This document shows positions 17,274 to 26,127 of a DNA stretch of 64,000 nt, piece after piece. The first letter of the stretch is position 1, and each line of letters opens with the position of its first letter. The DNA is from Flavisphingomonas formosensis (GTDB taxonomy: Bacteria; Pseudomonadota; Alphaproteobacteria; Sphingomonadales; Sphingomonadaceae), in the NCBI RefSeq assembly GCF_009755815.1, contig NZ_WRPK01000003.1, positions 1 to 64,000 on the forward strand, written 5' to 3'. The notes below the pieces were generated by a model. That model was not told where the DNA came from and made no database searches. It worked only from the letters and a program-made list of their open reading frames with translations. A program made the translations under genes and the position numbers.

Positions 17274-17897
17274 TCAATTCTGTGACGTCGTCACCGTCGT
17301 CGTGGTCTTTTCGACTGCCGCGGTGCGCGGTGCCGAGCGGACGACGACCCGGCGCTTGGGCGTCGAAGAGATCGCCGTGCGCTTTTCGGTCTGCGTCGTG
17401 ACCGTGGTCGTGGGGGCTGGCGCGATCATGACGGGTGGCGCGTTGCGTGCCATAGCCGCGTCGGCCTGAGCCGAGGAGGCTGCCTGCTCGGCCGCCGCGG
17501 CGCGGGCATTGGCCGCTGCGGCATCCTGCTGTGCCTGTGCGGCGGTGGCTGCCGCATCCTCGCGCGCTGCGCGATCGTCGGCAGCGCGATTGGCCTGCGC
17601 CTCGCCCACTGCCGTGTCGGCAAGCGCGGAAGCGCGATTGGCTTCGGCAATCGCCCGTTCCTTGTGGCCGGACGCCAGGTCTTCCTTGGCGGCACGGAGC
17701 GCGGCCAGCGCCTCCGCGTGGATGGCGGGAACTTCGCTGCCGGTGCCGACGATATGCGCTGCTTCGATTTTGCCCTGGGCCTGGGCGATCGCTTGGCGCG
17801 CACGATCGGCTTTGCCTTCGGCGAACGCCTGCGAACTCGCGGCGAGCATCAGCGCAGAAACACCAATGCCGCGAGCGACATGACCTAAACGAGACAT
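17274..17897 (-). CDS. Exported DUF4398-like Ala-rich coiled-coil protein
   Basis: A 207-residue protein. Signal peptide at 1-26 (ending QAFA), a helical DUF4398-type segment (KADRARQAIAQAQGKIEAA...ALAALRAAKEDLASG, about 27-90), a long Ala/Gln/Asp coiled coil (about 95-150) and a basic Thr-rich tail (TTTVTTQT, RRVVVRSAPR). GGAGTGAG precedes the ATG at 17897. A GGAAC-N17-CGTT promoter 36 nt upstream suggests control by the general stress sigma factor EcfG, which fits an envelope stress protein. The molecular function is unknown. Confidence 0.75.
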   Translation of the reverse strand: MSRLGHVARGIGVSALMLAASSQAFAEGKADRARQAIAQAQGKIEAAHIVGTGSEVPAIHAEALAALRAAKEDLASGHKERAIAEANRASALADTAVGEAQANRAADDRAAREDAAATAAQAQQDAAAANARAAAAEQAASSAQADAAMARNAPPVMIAPAPTTTVTTQTEKRTAISSTPKRRVVVRSAPRTAAVEKTTTTVTTSQN

Positions 17898-17932
17898 GGT
17901 ACTCACTCCGATATCCATTCGGTGGCGCAGTA

Positions 17933-17958
17933 AACGGCTACCCTCGACCCAAGGTTCC
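17933..17958 (-). promoter_or_regulatory. EcfG-type promoter
   Basis: On the minus strand GGAAC (17958-17954), 17 bp, CGTT (17936-17933): a full match to the alphaproteobacterial EcfG consensus GGAAC-N16/17-CGTT, 36 nt before the start of the DUF4398 gene. Confidence 0.7.
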
Positions 17959-18066
17959 GCAGCATTGGAGGGTTGGCTCGTCCTTCTTCTTGAGGACGTT
18001 ATGCTGTAGATTTGTTCATGTTGAGTGATGGCATCGAGAATCAACGACATCGGCTCCGCCGAGCTT

Positions 18067-18468
18067 TCAGTCGGCCGCCATCAGCTCGATCAAATTTCCG
18101 TCCAGATCGCGGAAATAGAGGGATTGGCTCGGTACTCCATCGCTGGTCCGGCGCGGGCTCGGGCCTTCGACGGGGGCGATGCCCTCTGCATCCAGCCTCG
18201 CGGCGGCGCTTGCTATGGTTCCCGACCAGCGGAAACAGATGTCGGCCGAGCCTTCGGTCGGCCGGCGCGCCACCAGATCGATGCCGTTGCCCGCCTGGTG
18301 CACGCTCAGCATGGCGCCCCCGAGCCGGATCTGGCGGACGAGCGTGCGGCCGCCGACGCTGTGATCGACATGGGTCTCTGCGCCGAACAGCCTGTCATAG
18401 AAGCGGCAGGTCGCCTCCAGATCGGCGACGGTGATCGCGACATGATCGAAACCCGCTATGCCTGCCAT
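18067..18468 (-). CDS. VOC/glyoxalase-family protein
   Basis: A 133-residue vicinal-oxygen-chelate protein with two beta-alpha-beta-beta-beta modules: FDHVAITVADLEATCRFYDRLFG at the N-terminus and SLYFRDLDGNLIELM at the C-terminus. His10 and the C-terminal Glu are likely metal ligands. The family includes glyoxalases, fosfomycin-resistance enzymes and extradiol dioxygenases; this single-domain form cannot be assigned further. GGAAGG precedes the ATG at 18468, and longer in-frame starts are less likely. It lies downstream of TonB receptor 3. Confidence 0.75.
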   Translation of the reverse strand: MAGIAGFDHVAITVADLEATCRFYDRLFGAETHVDHSVGGRTLVRQIRLGGAMLSVHQAGNGIDLVARRPTEGSADICFRWSGTIASAAARLDAEGIAPVEGPSPRRTSDGVPSQSLYFRDLDGNLIELMAAD

Positions 18469-18595
18469 GCTGCGCCTTCCCATGATGAGCGGCAAAGGGC
18501 TAGGCTGGGTCGGCTCGCGCGTCAAACGGCGCCGCGCGGATCGGATTGCGGCAGAAGCTAAAAGGCGCACGAACACAGAACAGGGAAAACAGGGA

Positions 18596-18623
18596 GCGCG
18601 TCCCGGCCGCCGCCGGAACGCGC
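18596..18623 (-). terminator. Hairpin after TonB receptor 3
   Basis: Arms GCGCGTCCCGG (18596-18606) and CCGGAACGCGC (18613-18623) form an 11-bp stem with one wobble, 10 bp beyond the receptor stop. On the minus strand it is followed by TCCCTGTTTTCC. Confidence 0.6.
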
Positions 18624-18633
18624 CCGGGAGGGA

Positions 18634-21138
18634 TTATTTGCCGCCGAAGCGGACGCGGATCGAGGCGCCGTACATGCGGGGCTCGCCATAGAGGACGGGC
18701 TCCACACCCAGGAAGGAGGCGATCGAATAGCCGCCGACGATGTAGGTCTTGTTGGTCAGGTTGGTACCGAACACCGAAAGGTCGATTCCATCCGCCACGG
18801 CGTTCGCCCATTCGATCCGCGCGCCGAGAATGCCGTAGCTCGGCAGCGTATCCGAAAGGCCGACCGCCTTGGCGTCGGGATCCGGCGTGGTGACTTTTCC
18901 GGTGTAGGAATAATCCGCGTTCAGCGTGACGTCCGCGCCGTCGATCGGCAGCTTATATTGTCCGCTGACGCCCCATTTCCACTTGGGCTGATAGGCGATC
19001 TGCCGTCCGACGCGGCAGGCCGTCCCCGCGTCCACCTGGCACTTGGCCGAGAGATAGGAGAAATAGCCCGAGAGGTTTAGGCCGCGTACCGGCACGATCG
19101 TCGTTTCGAACTCGATGCCCTTGTTGACCGCGCTCGCTGCATTTTGCACCGCCGAGATGGTGGTGCCGTTGACGAACAGCGGCAGCGAGATCTGGATGTT
19201 GCTGTATTTATCGCGGAACAGGGCCAGGTTGGTCCGTAGCGGCACGCCGATATCCCAGTCCGCCTTCAGGCCGACTTCGATGTCGTTGACCTTCTCGGGC
19301 TGGAAGGTTTTGGTATCGGCAGTGGGGGCCGGCAGGTTGAAGCCGCCGCTCTTGTAGCCGTGACGGAAGGAGGCATAGACCAGCGCCCGGCTCGTCAGTT
19401 TGTATTGCACGGTGGCGTCGCCGGTCAGCGCGTGGAACTTCGCTTTTCCGGTCGCCGGGCAGATTAGTTCTTTGGTCTCGGGGTCGGTTTGATGGCAACT
19501 CCCGTCATCGAGCGTGACTGTCGAAGAGGCCTTACGACTGTCCCATGTATAACGCAGCCCGCCGCTGATCTGCAGGCGCGAGGTGATGTTCAATTCACCA
19601 TGGCCAAACACCGCGTCGCTCTTGTCCCGATAATCTTGCGATGTGTTGGTGATTTCGCCGAAACCATAGGAGCGATAGCTTTGGTAGAAGCCAGGCTTCG
19701 CCTGCTCGTGATAGTAGCCGAACACATATTCGAGGCCGATGTCCGGCATCTTGCCCTGGACCTGAAACTCCTCGGTGAACTGTTCGAAGCCGCGGACATA
19801 GGGTTCCTCGCCGGCGGGATAGACGCTGTAGATATAGTTGAACGGGCCGGAAATGTTCGATGTCTCCGCCGTCCGCTCGCGCCGGTAGGAGAAGATGTTC
19901 TTGAGCGTGATGGTATCGCTGATTCGCGCCGTCGTCTTGTTGGTGACGCCGAGATCGCGGTTGCGGCGGAACAGATAATTGGATTCCAGCACCTTGCGCG
20001 GACCGAGCGCCTGCTGCTGCGCCAGTGCCGCATAGAATTGTTCGGGCGTGAAGCCGGACAGGCCGAGGCCCTGCATCGTCGTAAGGTTCCCACCCTGCAA
20101 TCCGGCCGCGGCGGCCTGGAATGCAGCAATGGCATTACCGAACGGACCCGAGGCACAGCCGGGCAGCGCCGCGGAAAGACAGCCTATTGATGAGTTTGCA
20201 GGAGTTGATACCCGCAAAAGAAACTCGGAAGGCAATGAGATGCCTAGCGCAGTTTGGACGCTCTCGGGGATGGGATTGGCGAGCGTACCCAGGATCGCGC
20301 CCGGATAGACCTGCCGGATCGGCAAGCCAGACCCCGTATTGTCCCGGAAATTGCTGTCGACGATCGTTACGTTCTCGATATCCGGCGTCGGCGTGAACAG
20401 CAGCGAGACGCGGTAGCTGTCGTTGTTGCGGCTATCGAGATGCTCGCCGGTGATGACGCTCGTGGTGTAGCCGCGGCGGCGCGACACGTCGCCGGCCAGG
20501 CGAACGGCCAGCACATCCTGGATCAGCGGGATGTTCAGTACCGCTTCCACTTCGCGATAACGGTAATTGCCACCCGAGAATTTCAGATAGCCCTCGAGAT
20601 TGTGCGTCGGCTTGTTGGGTTCGAACAGCACGGCACCGCCCGTCGTGTTGCGGCCGAACAGCGTGCCTTGCGGCCCCTTCAGCACCTGCACGTTGGACAG
20701 ATCGTAGAGCATACCCGATCCGGCGATGGGCGTGGGCACTTCCGCGAAATAGGTGGCGACGCTGGTGAAGTTGCGCTGGCCGCCGCCGACGACGCCGGGG
20801 CCCTGGCCGCGAATATAGAAGGTCGCTTCGCCGCGATCCTGCGCCGAAATGTTGAGCGACGGCGCGAAATTCCTGAGCTGGTCCACCGAGACGATGGATT
20901 TGGCCGCCAGCGCATCGCCGGTCAGTGCGGTGATCGACACCGGCACGCTCTGCAGTGATTCGTCGCGGCGGCGTGCGGTCACGACGATGTCGCCGAGGCG
21001 GCTTTCGCCATCGGCCTCGCTTTGCGCGGAAGTGCCTGTAGAATTCTGCGCAACGGCCTGGGTTGCGTCGAGGCCGGAAAAAGCGATGCCCAGCGCGAGC
21101 AGGCTCGCAGTCGCACGGGCGGCTTTTCGGAAATGCAT
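18634..21138 (-). CDS. TonB-dependent outer-membrane receptor (3)
   Basis: An 834-residue receptor. Signal peptide at 1-29 (ending QAVA), TonB-box-like LGDIVVTARR, plug with SLNISAQDRGEA, YIRGQGPGV, VLKGPQGTLFGRNTTGGAV, barrel ending ASIRVRFGGK. The ATG at 21138 has GAGGGGATCC upstream. It is more distant from receptors 1 and 2 than they are from each other. Its longest loop region (about residues 320-370) has two Cys (IGCLSAALPGCASG) likely to form a disulfide. It lies divergent from the SDR at 21440. Confidence 0.9.
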   Translation of the reverse strand: MHFRKAARATASLLALGIAFSGLDATQAVAQNSTGTSAQSEADGESRLGDIVVTARRRDESLQSVPVSITALTGDALAAKSIVSVDQLRNFAPSLNISAQDRGEATFYIRGQGPGVVGGGQRNFTSVATYFAEVPTPIAGSGMLYDLSNVQVLKGPQGTLFGRNTTGGAVLFEPNKPTHNLEGYLKFSGGNYRYREVEAVLNIPLIQDVLAVRLAGDVSRRRGYTTSVITGEHLDSRNNDSYRVSLLFTPTPDIENVTIVDSNFRDNTGSGLPIRQVYPGAILGTLANPIPESVQTALGISLPSEFLLRVSTPANSSIGCLSAALPGCASGPFGNAIAAFQAAAAGLQGGNLTTMQGLGLSGFTPEQFYAALAQQQALGPRKVLESNYLFRRNRDLGVTNKTTARISDTITLKNIFSYRRERTAETSNISGPFNYIYSVYPAGEEPYVRGFEQFTEEFQVQGKMPDIGLEYVFGYYHEQAKPGFYQSYRSYGFGEITNTSQDYRDKSDAVFGHGELNITSRLQISGGLRYTWDSRKASSTVTLDDGSCHQTDPETKELICPATGKAKFHALTGDATVQYKLTSRALVYASFRHGYKSGGFNLPAPTADTKTFQPEKVNDIEVGLKADWDIGVPLRTNLALFRDKYSNIQISLPLFVNGTTISAVQNAASAVNKGIEFETTIVPVRGLNLSGYFSYLSAKCQVDAGTACRVGRQIAYQPKWKWGVSGQYKLPIDGADVTLNADYSYTGKVTTPDPDAKAVGLSDTLPSYGILGARIEWANAVADGIDLSVFGTNLTNKTYIVGGYSIASFLGVEPVLYGEPRMYGASIRVRFGGK

Positions 21139-21439
21139 GCTGGATCCCCTCTTGGTCGGGCGGCTTTGCCGTTCTTGCTGATACGCAGCCATTGGGCTGT
21201 CGTTTGTCTTGATATACCGATGCGTGGTGCAAATCAAAGAAAAATGCGCGTCGGTAATGTGGGGCACGGTTTGACAAAGCCGTATGCGCGATTGTCATCG
21301 CTGTTCCGCAGCGCGTCCATATGCGTCCGGCTGCTGAAACGGGCCACAAAGGTCGATTGCCCGCGGCGCATCATGCGTAACCACTTGCCTCCATGATTAC
21401 GAATTGGCATCGCGGCCGTACAAGCGGAGGAGGGAAGGC
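21139..21439. promoter_or_regulatory. Divergent intergenic region with two TGCGTA-type hexamers
   Basis: A 301-bp region between TonB receptor 3 (minus) and an SDR (plus). TACGCA at 21182-21187 is 44 bp before the receptor start, and TGCGTA at 21374-21379 is 61 bp before the SDR start. TTACGAATTGG near 21396 resembles AATACGAATTGG near 23971. I see no gene in it. Confidence 0.35.
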
Positions 21440-22213
21440 ATGACGGGCAGGATGGCCGGCAGGGTGATCATCGTGACGGGCGGCAGCGAAGGTATCGGGC
21501 GCGCGGCCTGCATGTTGCTCGCGCAAGAGGGCGCGCATGTCGTGCTGTGCGCGCGGCGCGCCGGACCGGTCGAGGAGGCGCGCTCCGCGATCGAGGCGGC
21601 GGGCGGCTCGGTCGAGGCCTTGCAGCTCGACGTGTCCGATACCCGCGCGTTCGATGCGCTGATCCGCGGCGTGCATGCGCGCCATGGCCGGCTGGACGGG
21701 CTGGTCAACAATGCGATGGCCGTCACCTACAAGACGATCGCCGACCTCACGCTCGAGGATTGGCGGCATGATTTCGCGGTGAATGCCGACGCGGTGTTCG
21801 TCGGCACCCGGGCGGCGATGGAGCTGATGATCGCGCAAGGCCGCGGTTCGATCGTCAACATTTCGTCGCTGAACGGCATGCTCGCCATGCCGGCGATGGC
21901 CAGCTACTCCGCCTCCAAGGCTGCGCTGATCCATTTCAGCGCCGTGGCGGCGATGGAGGCGGCGCCGCACGGCGTGCGCGTCAACGTGATCGCGCCTGGG
22001 CAGATCATGACTCCGGCCACCGAAGTCTTCGCGGCTGCCGATCCGGAGCGTAATGCGCGGGTGTCCGCCAATATCCCGATGGGGCGCGGCGGCCGGCCGG
22101 AAGAGGTCGCGCAGGCGATCCGTTTTCTGCTGTCGGACGAATCCACCTACATAACCGGCGTCTGCCTGCCGGTGGACGGCGGCAAGGTGCAGCAGCTTTA
22201 CGTCCCGTCCTGA
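21440..22213 (+). CDS. Short-chain dehydrogenase/reductase
   Basis: A 257-residue SDR: TGGSEGIG cofactor loop (about 12-19), LDGLVNNAMAV, catalytic Ser in NISSLNG, YSASKAA for Tyr-x3-Lys, and C-terminal GVCLPVDGG. A strong GGAGGAGGGAAGG precedes the ATG at 21440, so an earlier in-frame start at 21404 is rejected. The stop is 6 bp from the convergent kinase gene. The substrate is unknown. Confidence 0.85.
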   Translation: MTGRMAGRVIIVTGGSEGIGRAACMLLAQEGAHVVLCARRAGPVEEARSAIEAAGGSVEALQLDVSDTRAFDALIRGVHARHGRLDGLVNNAMAVTYKTIADLTLEDWRHDFAVNADAVFVGTRAAMELMIAQGRGSIVNISSLNGMLAMPAMASYSASKAALIHFSAVAAMEAAPHGVRVNVIAPGQIMTPATEVFAAADPERNARVSANIPMGRGGRPEEVAQAIRFLLSDESTYITGVCLPVDGGKVQQLYVPS

Positions 22214-22219
22214 TCGCGT

Positions 22220-23068
22220 TCAGCCGGCGCGGTGCCGGGCGCCGATCGGACGCCGCTCCTCGTCGAGTTGGATGACCAGGTCGGCGCGGGCCGGCATTTC
22301 GGCGTCGATATGGCGAGTCAGCCGCTCATAGTGGCGGATGAAGCGCTCTATCGCCGCCGCATCCATCGGCCGGCCGCCGTGGCGGGCGTCGTGGCGCAGC
22401 CGGTTGGTTTCCTCCTGCTCCAGGCGCCAGCGAAAGATGATTTCGAATGCCGGCGCGCGCAGCAGCACGAGACTGTCGAGCGCGGCGAACAAAGGGCGAT
22501 AATCGGTGGCGAGTCGGTGGTTGACCGTGCGCCGCCAGAGGGCGTCTGCATCGCATTCCGCTTCGAGCGCATTGACCGGTAGTGCCAGATCCGCTTCGTC
22601 CTGCGGCGCCGCTCCGATGCACCAGCCTTCGAAGATCAGCACGTCCAGCGGGCCGACGGATGGCGCCGGCTCGGCATGGCGATCGTCCGCGATCTTGTCG
22701 AAGCGGGGAAATCGAACTGGGTGGCCGCGTTTCAGCGCCGCGATGATCCACTCCCCTTCTGCCACGTCGTGCGTGCCCGGCGGGCCGCGCGTGGCGAAGA
22801 GCGGGTGGATTTCGGCGGCGAGCGCGGCCCGCTCCGCGCGGCCGAGATAGAGATCGTCGAGCGAGAGCACCGCCGCGCGCAGCCCGCGTTCGGCGAGCAG
22901 GCGGACGGCGGCTTCGGCGGCGGTCGATTTGCCCGAACCCTGTGGACCGCAAAGGCCGAGCACATGCGGTGGGGCGCCGATGACGCGGCGTTCGGCGGCA
23001 AGATCGGCGATGAGGGCAGCGCTTTCGGTCACGGCCCGGCACAGAGCATTGCGCCGGCCGGGCCGCAA
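22220..23068 (-). CDS. P-loop kinase, D-glycerate 3-kinase (plant GLYK/Tda10) type
   Basis: A 282-residue P-loop NTPase: Walker A GPQGSGKST at 41-49, SLDDLYL (Walker-B-like, as in phosphoribulokinase/uridine-kinase folds), IFEGWCIGA, and a C-terminal RxxxHYERLTRHI helix. This layout matches D-glycerate 3-kinases, which make 3-phosphoglycerate in photorespiration or C2 metabolism. The start at 23068 is TTG with a weak site, so a GTG at 23032 is possible. It follows the SDR at 23093 by 24 bp in the same direction. Confidence 0.72.
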   Translation of the reverse strand: MRPGRRNALCRAVTESAALIADLAAERRVIGAPPHVLGLCGPQGSGKSTAAEAAVRLLAERGLRAAVLSLDDLYLGRAERAALAAEIHPLFATRGPPGTHDVAEGEWIIAALKRGHPVRFPRFDKIADDRHAEPAPSVGPLDVLIFEGWCIGAAPQDEADLALPVNALEAECDADALWRRTVNHRLATDYRPLFAALDSLVLLRAPAFEIIFRWRLEQEETNRLRHDARHGGRPMDAAAIERFIRHYERLTRHIDAEMPARADLVIQLDEERRPIGARHRAG

Positions 23069-23092
23069 GGCGAAATCGCCGTGCTGCGCGGG

Positions 23093-23884
23093 CTATAGCG
23101 ATTCCGGCTCCGGCGCCCAGACGACGCCGTTGATATGGCCGCCGCCGTCGACGAACAATGTGTTGCCGGTCATGTAGCGGCTGTCCTCGCTGGCGAGGAA
23201 CAGGCAGACCGGAGCGATGTCCGTATCCACGTCGCCGATCCGGCCCATCGGGTTCATCGCATCCATGGCGCCGGCCATGTCCGGGTTGGCGGCCTTGAAC
23301 TTCAGATAGGCGCTGCTCGCCGCGCCCGGGCAGATGATATTGGCGGTGATGCCATGCTGCGCCCATTCGCGCGCGGCGGTGCGCGTCAGGGCGCGCAGTC
23401 CTTCCTTGCCGGCGTTGAAATCGGCCGAATAGATGTGCGCGTTGACGCCGTTCAGCGAGCAGACGCTGATGATCCGGCCCCAATGCTTGGCTTTCATGTG
23501 GGGGAAGGCGGCGCGCATCGCCCAGAAGCTCGCCTTTACCGACATCGTCGCGCTGTGATCGAATTCCTCGTCCAGCTTGTCTTCCAGGCGCCGCAGATGG
23601 CCGCCGCCATAGGCGTTGTTGACGATGATATCGATCGAGCCGAAGCGGCTGAGCGCGAGATCGACCGCGGCGAGCAGCTGCTCCTTCTCGTTCACGTCGG
23701 TCGCGATGAATTCGGCCTTGCCGCCGGCCTCGCGGATCGCCTCGGCGGCGGCGGCGCCGGTTTCGCGATTATACTCCGCGATGACCACCGCGGCGCCCTC
23801 GGCCGCGAAAAGCTTTGCGATTGCGCGGCCGATGCCTTCCCCGCCACCGGTGACCAGCGCCACCCGATTTTCCAGACGTCCCAT
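23093..23884 (-). CDS. Short-chain dehydrogenase/reductase
   Basis: A 263-residue SDR: TGGGEGIG (about 12-19), IIVNNAYGGG, catalytic Ser in SVCSLNG, and a Tyr-x3-Lys that appears as YSADFNAGKEG, so the Tyr/Lys spacing is wider than the canonical YxxxK. C-terminal NTLFVDGGG. That spacing may mean altered or lost catalysis. GGGAGAGG precedes the ATG at 23884. It is divergent from the first Lrp/AsnC pair. Confidence 0.8.
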   Translation of the reverse strand: MGRLENRVALVTGGGEGIGRAIAKLFAAEGAAVVIAEYNRETGAAAAEAIREAGGKAEFIATDVNEKEQLLAAVDLALSRFGSIDIIVNNAYGGGHLRRLEDKLDEEFDHSATMSVKASFWAMRAAFPHMKAKHWGRIISVCSLNGVNAHIYSADFNAGKEGLRALTRTAAREWAQHGITANIICPGAASSAYLKFKAANPDMAGAMDAMNPMGRIGDVDTDIAPVCLFLASEDSRYMTGNTLFVDGGGHINGVVWAPEPESL

Positions 23885-23895
23885 CAAGGCCTCTC

Positions 23896-23975
23896 CCATT
23901 TGCCCATATGCAGATGATATTTTGCATTATTGGATCATATGCGTATCATTACGTCAATAAGAATACGAATTGGAA
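23896..23975. promoter_or_regulatory. Divergent SDR / Lrp-pair promoter region
   Basis: An AT-rich stretch with CATATG near 23905 and again at 23936-23941, TGCGTA at 23940-23945 and ATTACGTC next to it. It lies in the 169 bp between divergent starts at 23884 and 24054. It is a likely binding region for the adjacent Lrp/AsnC regulators (inference). Confidence 0.35.
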
Positions 23976-24053
23976 GCTTTGAGTTGATCTTCGAAGCGTG
24001 CTTGCCATGCGGGGCGGCGTGGCCGTACGGAAGGGCAGGGAAAAGGACGGTTC

Positions 24054-24527
24054 ATGGTCGCGGACGGGGCAGTATATCAGTTTGACGACGTCGATCGGGC
24101 GATCGTCGCGCTGCTCAAGGACAATGGCCGCATCACCAATCGCGACATTGCCAGGAAGCTGAACATCACCCGTGCGACCGTAGGCACGCGCATCGCCCGC
24201 ATGACGTCGACGGGCGCCCTGCGCGTCGTCGCCGCCACCGATTTCGCCGCCTATGGCTATGATGTGCTGCTGGCCATAGGCGTCGAGGTCCATGGCCGCC
24301 CGGCGGAAGATGTGGCGCGAGAGCTGGCATTGCTGCCGGAGGTCTTCGCCGTCCATCTCGTCACCGGCGCGCGCGAGCTCGAGATCCTCGTCGCGGCGCA
24401 TGATTTCGGCGAACTTTCGAACGGCGTGATCGACGGCATCGCAGGCATCCCCGGCATACGCAGCATCGATGTCGGCATCGCCGCCGATATCGTCAAATAT
24501 CAATTCGATGTGGGGATTTCGCGATGA
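24054..24527 (+). CDS. Lrp/AsnC-family regulator, first member of tandem pair A
   Basis: A 157-residue protein: N-terminal AsnC helix-turn-helix (VDRAIVALLKDNGRITNRDIARKL, ITRATVGTRI, about residues 13-52) and a C-terminal alpha/beta RAM domain (VEVHGRPAEDV...VTGARELEILV). AAGGA lies before the ATG. Its stop overlaps the next Lrp gene by ATGA. It is orthologous in arrangement to the gene at 38981-39499, with which it shares the DFxAxGxD motif after the HTH and the VxGR start of the RAM domain. Its effector is unknown. Confidence 0.85.
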   Translation: MVADGAVYQFDDVDRAIVALLKDNGRITNRDIARKLNITRATVGTRIARMTSTGALRVVAATDFAAYGYDVLLAIGVEVHGRPAEDVARELALLPEVFAVHLVTGARELEILVAAHDFGELSNGVIDGIAGIPGIRSIDVGIAADIVKYQFDVGISR

Positions 24528-25075
24528 GCCTGGTCGAACTCGACGATCTGGATCGCCGCATCCTCGATCTGCTGGGCGAGGATGCGCGGCTCAGCAACCG
24601 CTCGATCGCCCGCCGGCTTGGGCTGGTGGAAGGCACGATCCGTGCCCGCATCAAGCGGCTGCAGCAGCGCCGCCTGCTGCGCTTCACCGCGATCACCGAC
24701 AATCGCCAGCATGGCCGGCCGACCCTGGCCTTCATCGGCATCCGCAACGATACCGGCCGGACCCGCGAACTCGCCGCGACGATCGCCGAAATCGATGAGG
24801 TGCGCAGCGTGATCATCACGCTCGGCCGGTTCAACCTGCTCGCCGTTGGTCTCTTCCCCACGCTGGAGAGCCTGATCGAACTCGCCAACAACCGGATTCT
24901 CGTCCTGCCCGGCGTCACCCAGGTCGAGACGTCGGTCGTGGTCAAGTCGATCAAATATAATGAGCGAATGGCCAAGATCGGCTTCAGCGTCGACACTGGC
25001 GCGCCGGTCGACGCCGATGCGGACGCAGAGCTGGATAGCGACGACGATGAGGACGAGGATCAGTCCGAGGACTGA
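24524..25075 (+). CDS. Lrp/AsnC-family regulator, second member of tandem pair A, acidic tail
   Basis: A 183-residue protein: AsnC HTH (LDDLDRRILDLLGEDARLSNRSIARRL, residues 6-32, with recognition helix EGTIRARIKRL), RAM domain, then a C-terminal tail of about 22 residues that is nearly all Asp/Glu/Ala/Ser. It starts inside the stop of the first gene (ATGA), so equimolar production and a heteromeric regulator are plausible. It resembles the gene at 38481-38984 (GxDAR[LV]SNR, EGTIR[AS]R). The last 16 bp overlap the convergent XRE gene. Confidence 0.85.
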   Translation: MSLVELDDLDRRILDLLGEDARLSNRSIARRLGLVEGTIRARIKRLQQRRLLRFTAITDNRQHGRPTLAFIGIRNDTGRTRELAATIAEIDEVRSVIITLGRFNLLAVGLFPTLESLIELANNRILVLPGVTQVETSVVVKSIKYNERMAKIGFSVDTGAPVDADADAELDSDDDEDEDQSED

Positions 25076-25839
25076 TCCTCCGGGAACAGCACCGGCTTCA
25101 TCGGCCGCGCGACGGCGAGCACCGCATACCAGTCGGCGGGGAGCACGGTCCCGAAGCGATCCTGCCGCGCCATCACGCGCAATTCGGTGCGGAACTGCTC
25201 GATCCGCTCGCGCAGCCGTGCGAGGCCGAGCGGAGAGAGCTTGATCGTCTCGACGCCGAACACCGCATCCGCACGCCCGAAATCCATCGAGAGGAAATAA
25301 GGCTTCATCACCCGGTCGAAATGGCGCCGCATCGGCGCGCGCCGCCAGACATAGGCTGGGTCCAGTCGGGCCCGGACGCGCCCGCCGGAGCGGCGATCGA
25401 TCAGCGCCAGCCTTTCCAACCGCTTGACGTGGCGTTCCACGTCTTCCTGCGGGATGTTGAAATATTCGGTCGCTTCGGCGGGTGGCCAGTCGTTCACGAT
25501 CAGGAAGAAGACCGTAGAAAGACCCGAATCCTCGGTCAGCGCCTTCTCCTGGGCGAGGGTGAGCTGGTTGCGCTCGCGTTCGGCGACATGGCTTTCCTGG
25601 GCGAGGTCCGCGATCGTGATGTCGGCGAAGCTGCACAGCCGCTCGAGCGTGTGGAAGGAGAGGCCGCGCCCGTGCAGCCAGCGCTTCATCGTCGCGCTGG
25701 CGACTCCGAATTCCTCGGCCAGCTTCAGCTGCGTCCAGCCGGCGCCTTTCAGCGCCCGGCGCAATGCCGCCAGCATGGCCTTGCCCTCATCGCCTGCAAT
25801 CTCATCAGGCGCGCTATTCATGGTCGTCTGCTGATCCAT
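25060..25839 (-). CDS. XRE-type HTH regulator with a winged-helix-like second domain
   Basis: A 259-residue protein. A Cro/C1-type HTH (AGWTQLKLAEEFGVASATMKRWLHG, about residues 33-57) is followed by a region like a MarR winged helix (YFNIPQEDVERHVKRLERLALIDRR). A C-terminal region of about 90 residues of unknown fold follows. It is probably a cytoplasmic DNA-binding protein. The start may be 25839 or the ATG at 25821. It converges on the Lrp pair with a 16-bp tail overlap, and its promoter side faces the operon starting at 26128. Confidence 0.75.
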   Translation of the reverse strand: MDQQTTMNSAPDEIAGDEGKAMLAALRRALKGAGWTQLKLAEEFGVASATMKRWLHGRGLSFHTLERLCSFADITIADLAQESHVAERERNQLTLAQEKALTEDSGLSTVFFLIVNDWPPAEATEYFNIPQEDVERHVKRLERLALIDRRSGGRVRARLDPAYVWRRAPMRRHFDRVMKPYFLSMDFGRADAVFGVETIKLSPLGLARLRERIEQFRTELRVMARQDRFGTVLPADWYAVLAVARPMKPVLFPEDQSSD

Positions 25840-26058
25840 TCTCGGAGTTTGGATGTGACGGCGCCGCCCTGCAAGCGTAATTTACGGCGATCGCTCGGCA
25901 TGGGGATGTTTCATCTCCTGCTGGCGTCAATCCCTCCACTCACCGGCTGCCGGTTCTCCGGCAGCCGGATTTTTTTCCATCTCCGCTCGCCGCAATCGTG
26001 CATAAAAAGCGGCATGTGTTTCGCATTGCCGACATCAAAAACGATGTGTCTGACGGTC

Positions 26059-26064
26059 TGCGTA
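26059..26064. promoter_or_regulatory. TGCGTA hexamer upstream of the 26.1-kb operon
   Basis: TGCGTA 64 bp before the ATG at 26128, in the 288-bp gap shared with the divergent XRE regulator. It belongs to the recurring intergenic hexamer set. Confidence 0.3.
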
Positions 26065-26127
26065 ATTCTCAAGCGATGTGGCTTGCTCTAGAGCTGGGGA
26101 GAATCACAAGCTGGGTGAGGATGTTCG

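Noticed and set aside
24054-25075. The Lrp/AsnC pairs as siroheme decarboxylases (NirDL/AhbAB type)
   Set aside because: Such enzymes are also paired AsnC-fold proteins, but I could not see their conserved Arg/His-rich active-site stretch, and no heme d1 genes are near. The HTH segments look intact, so regulators are more likely.
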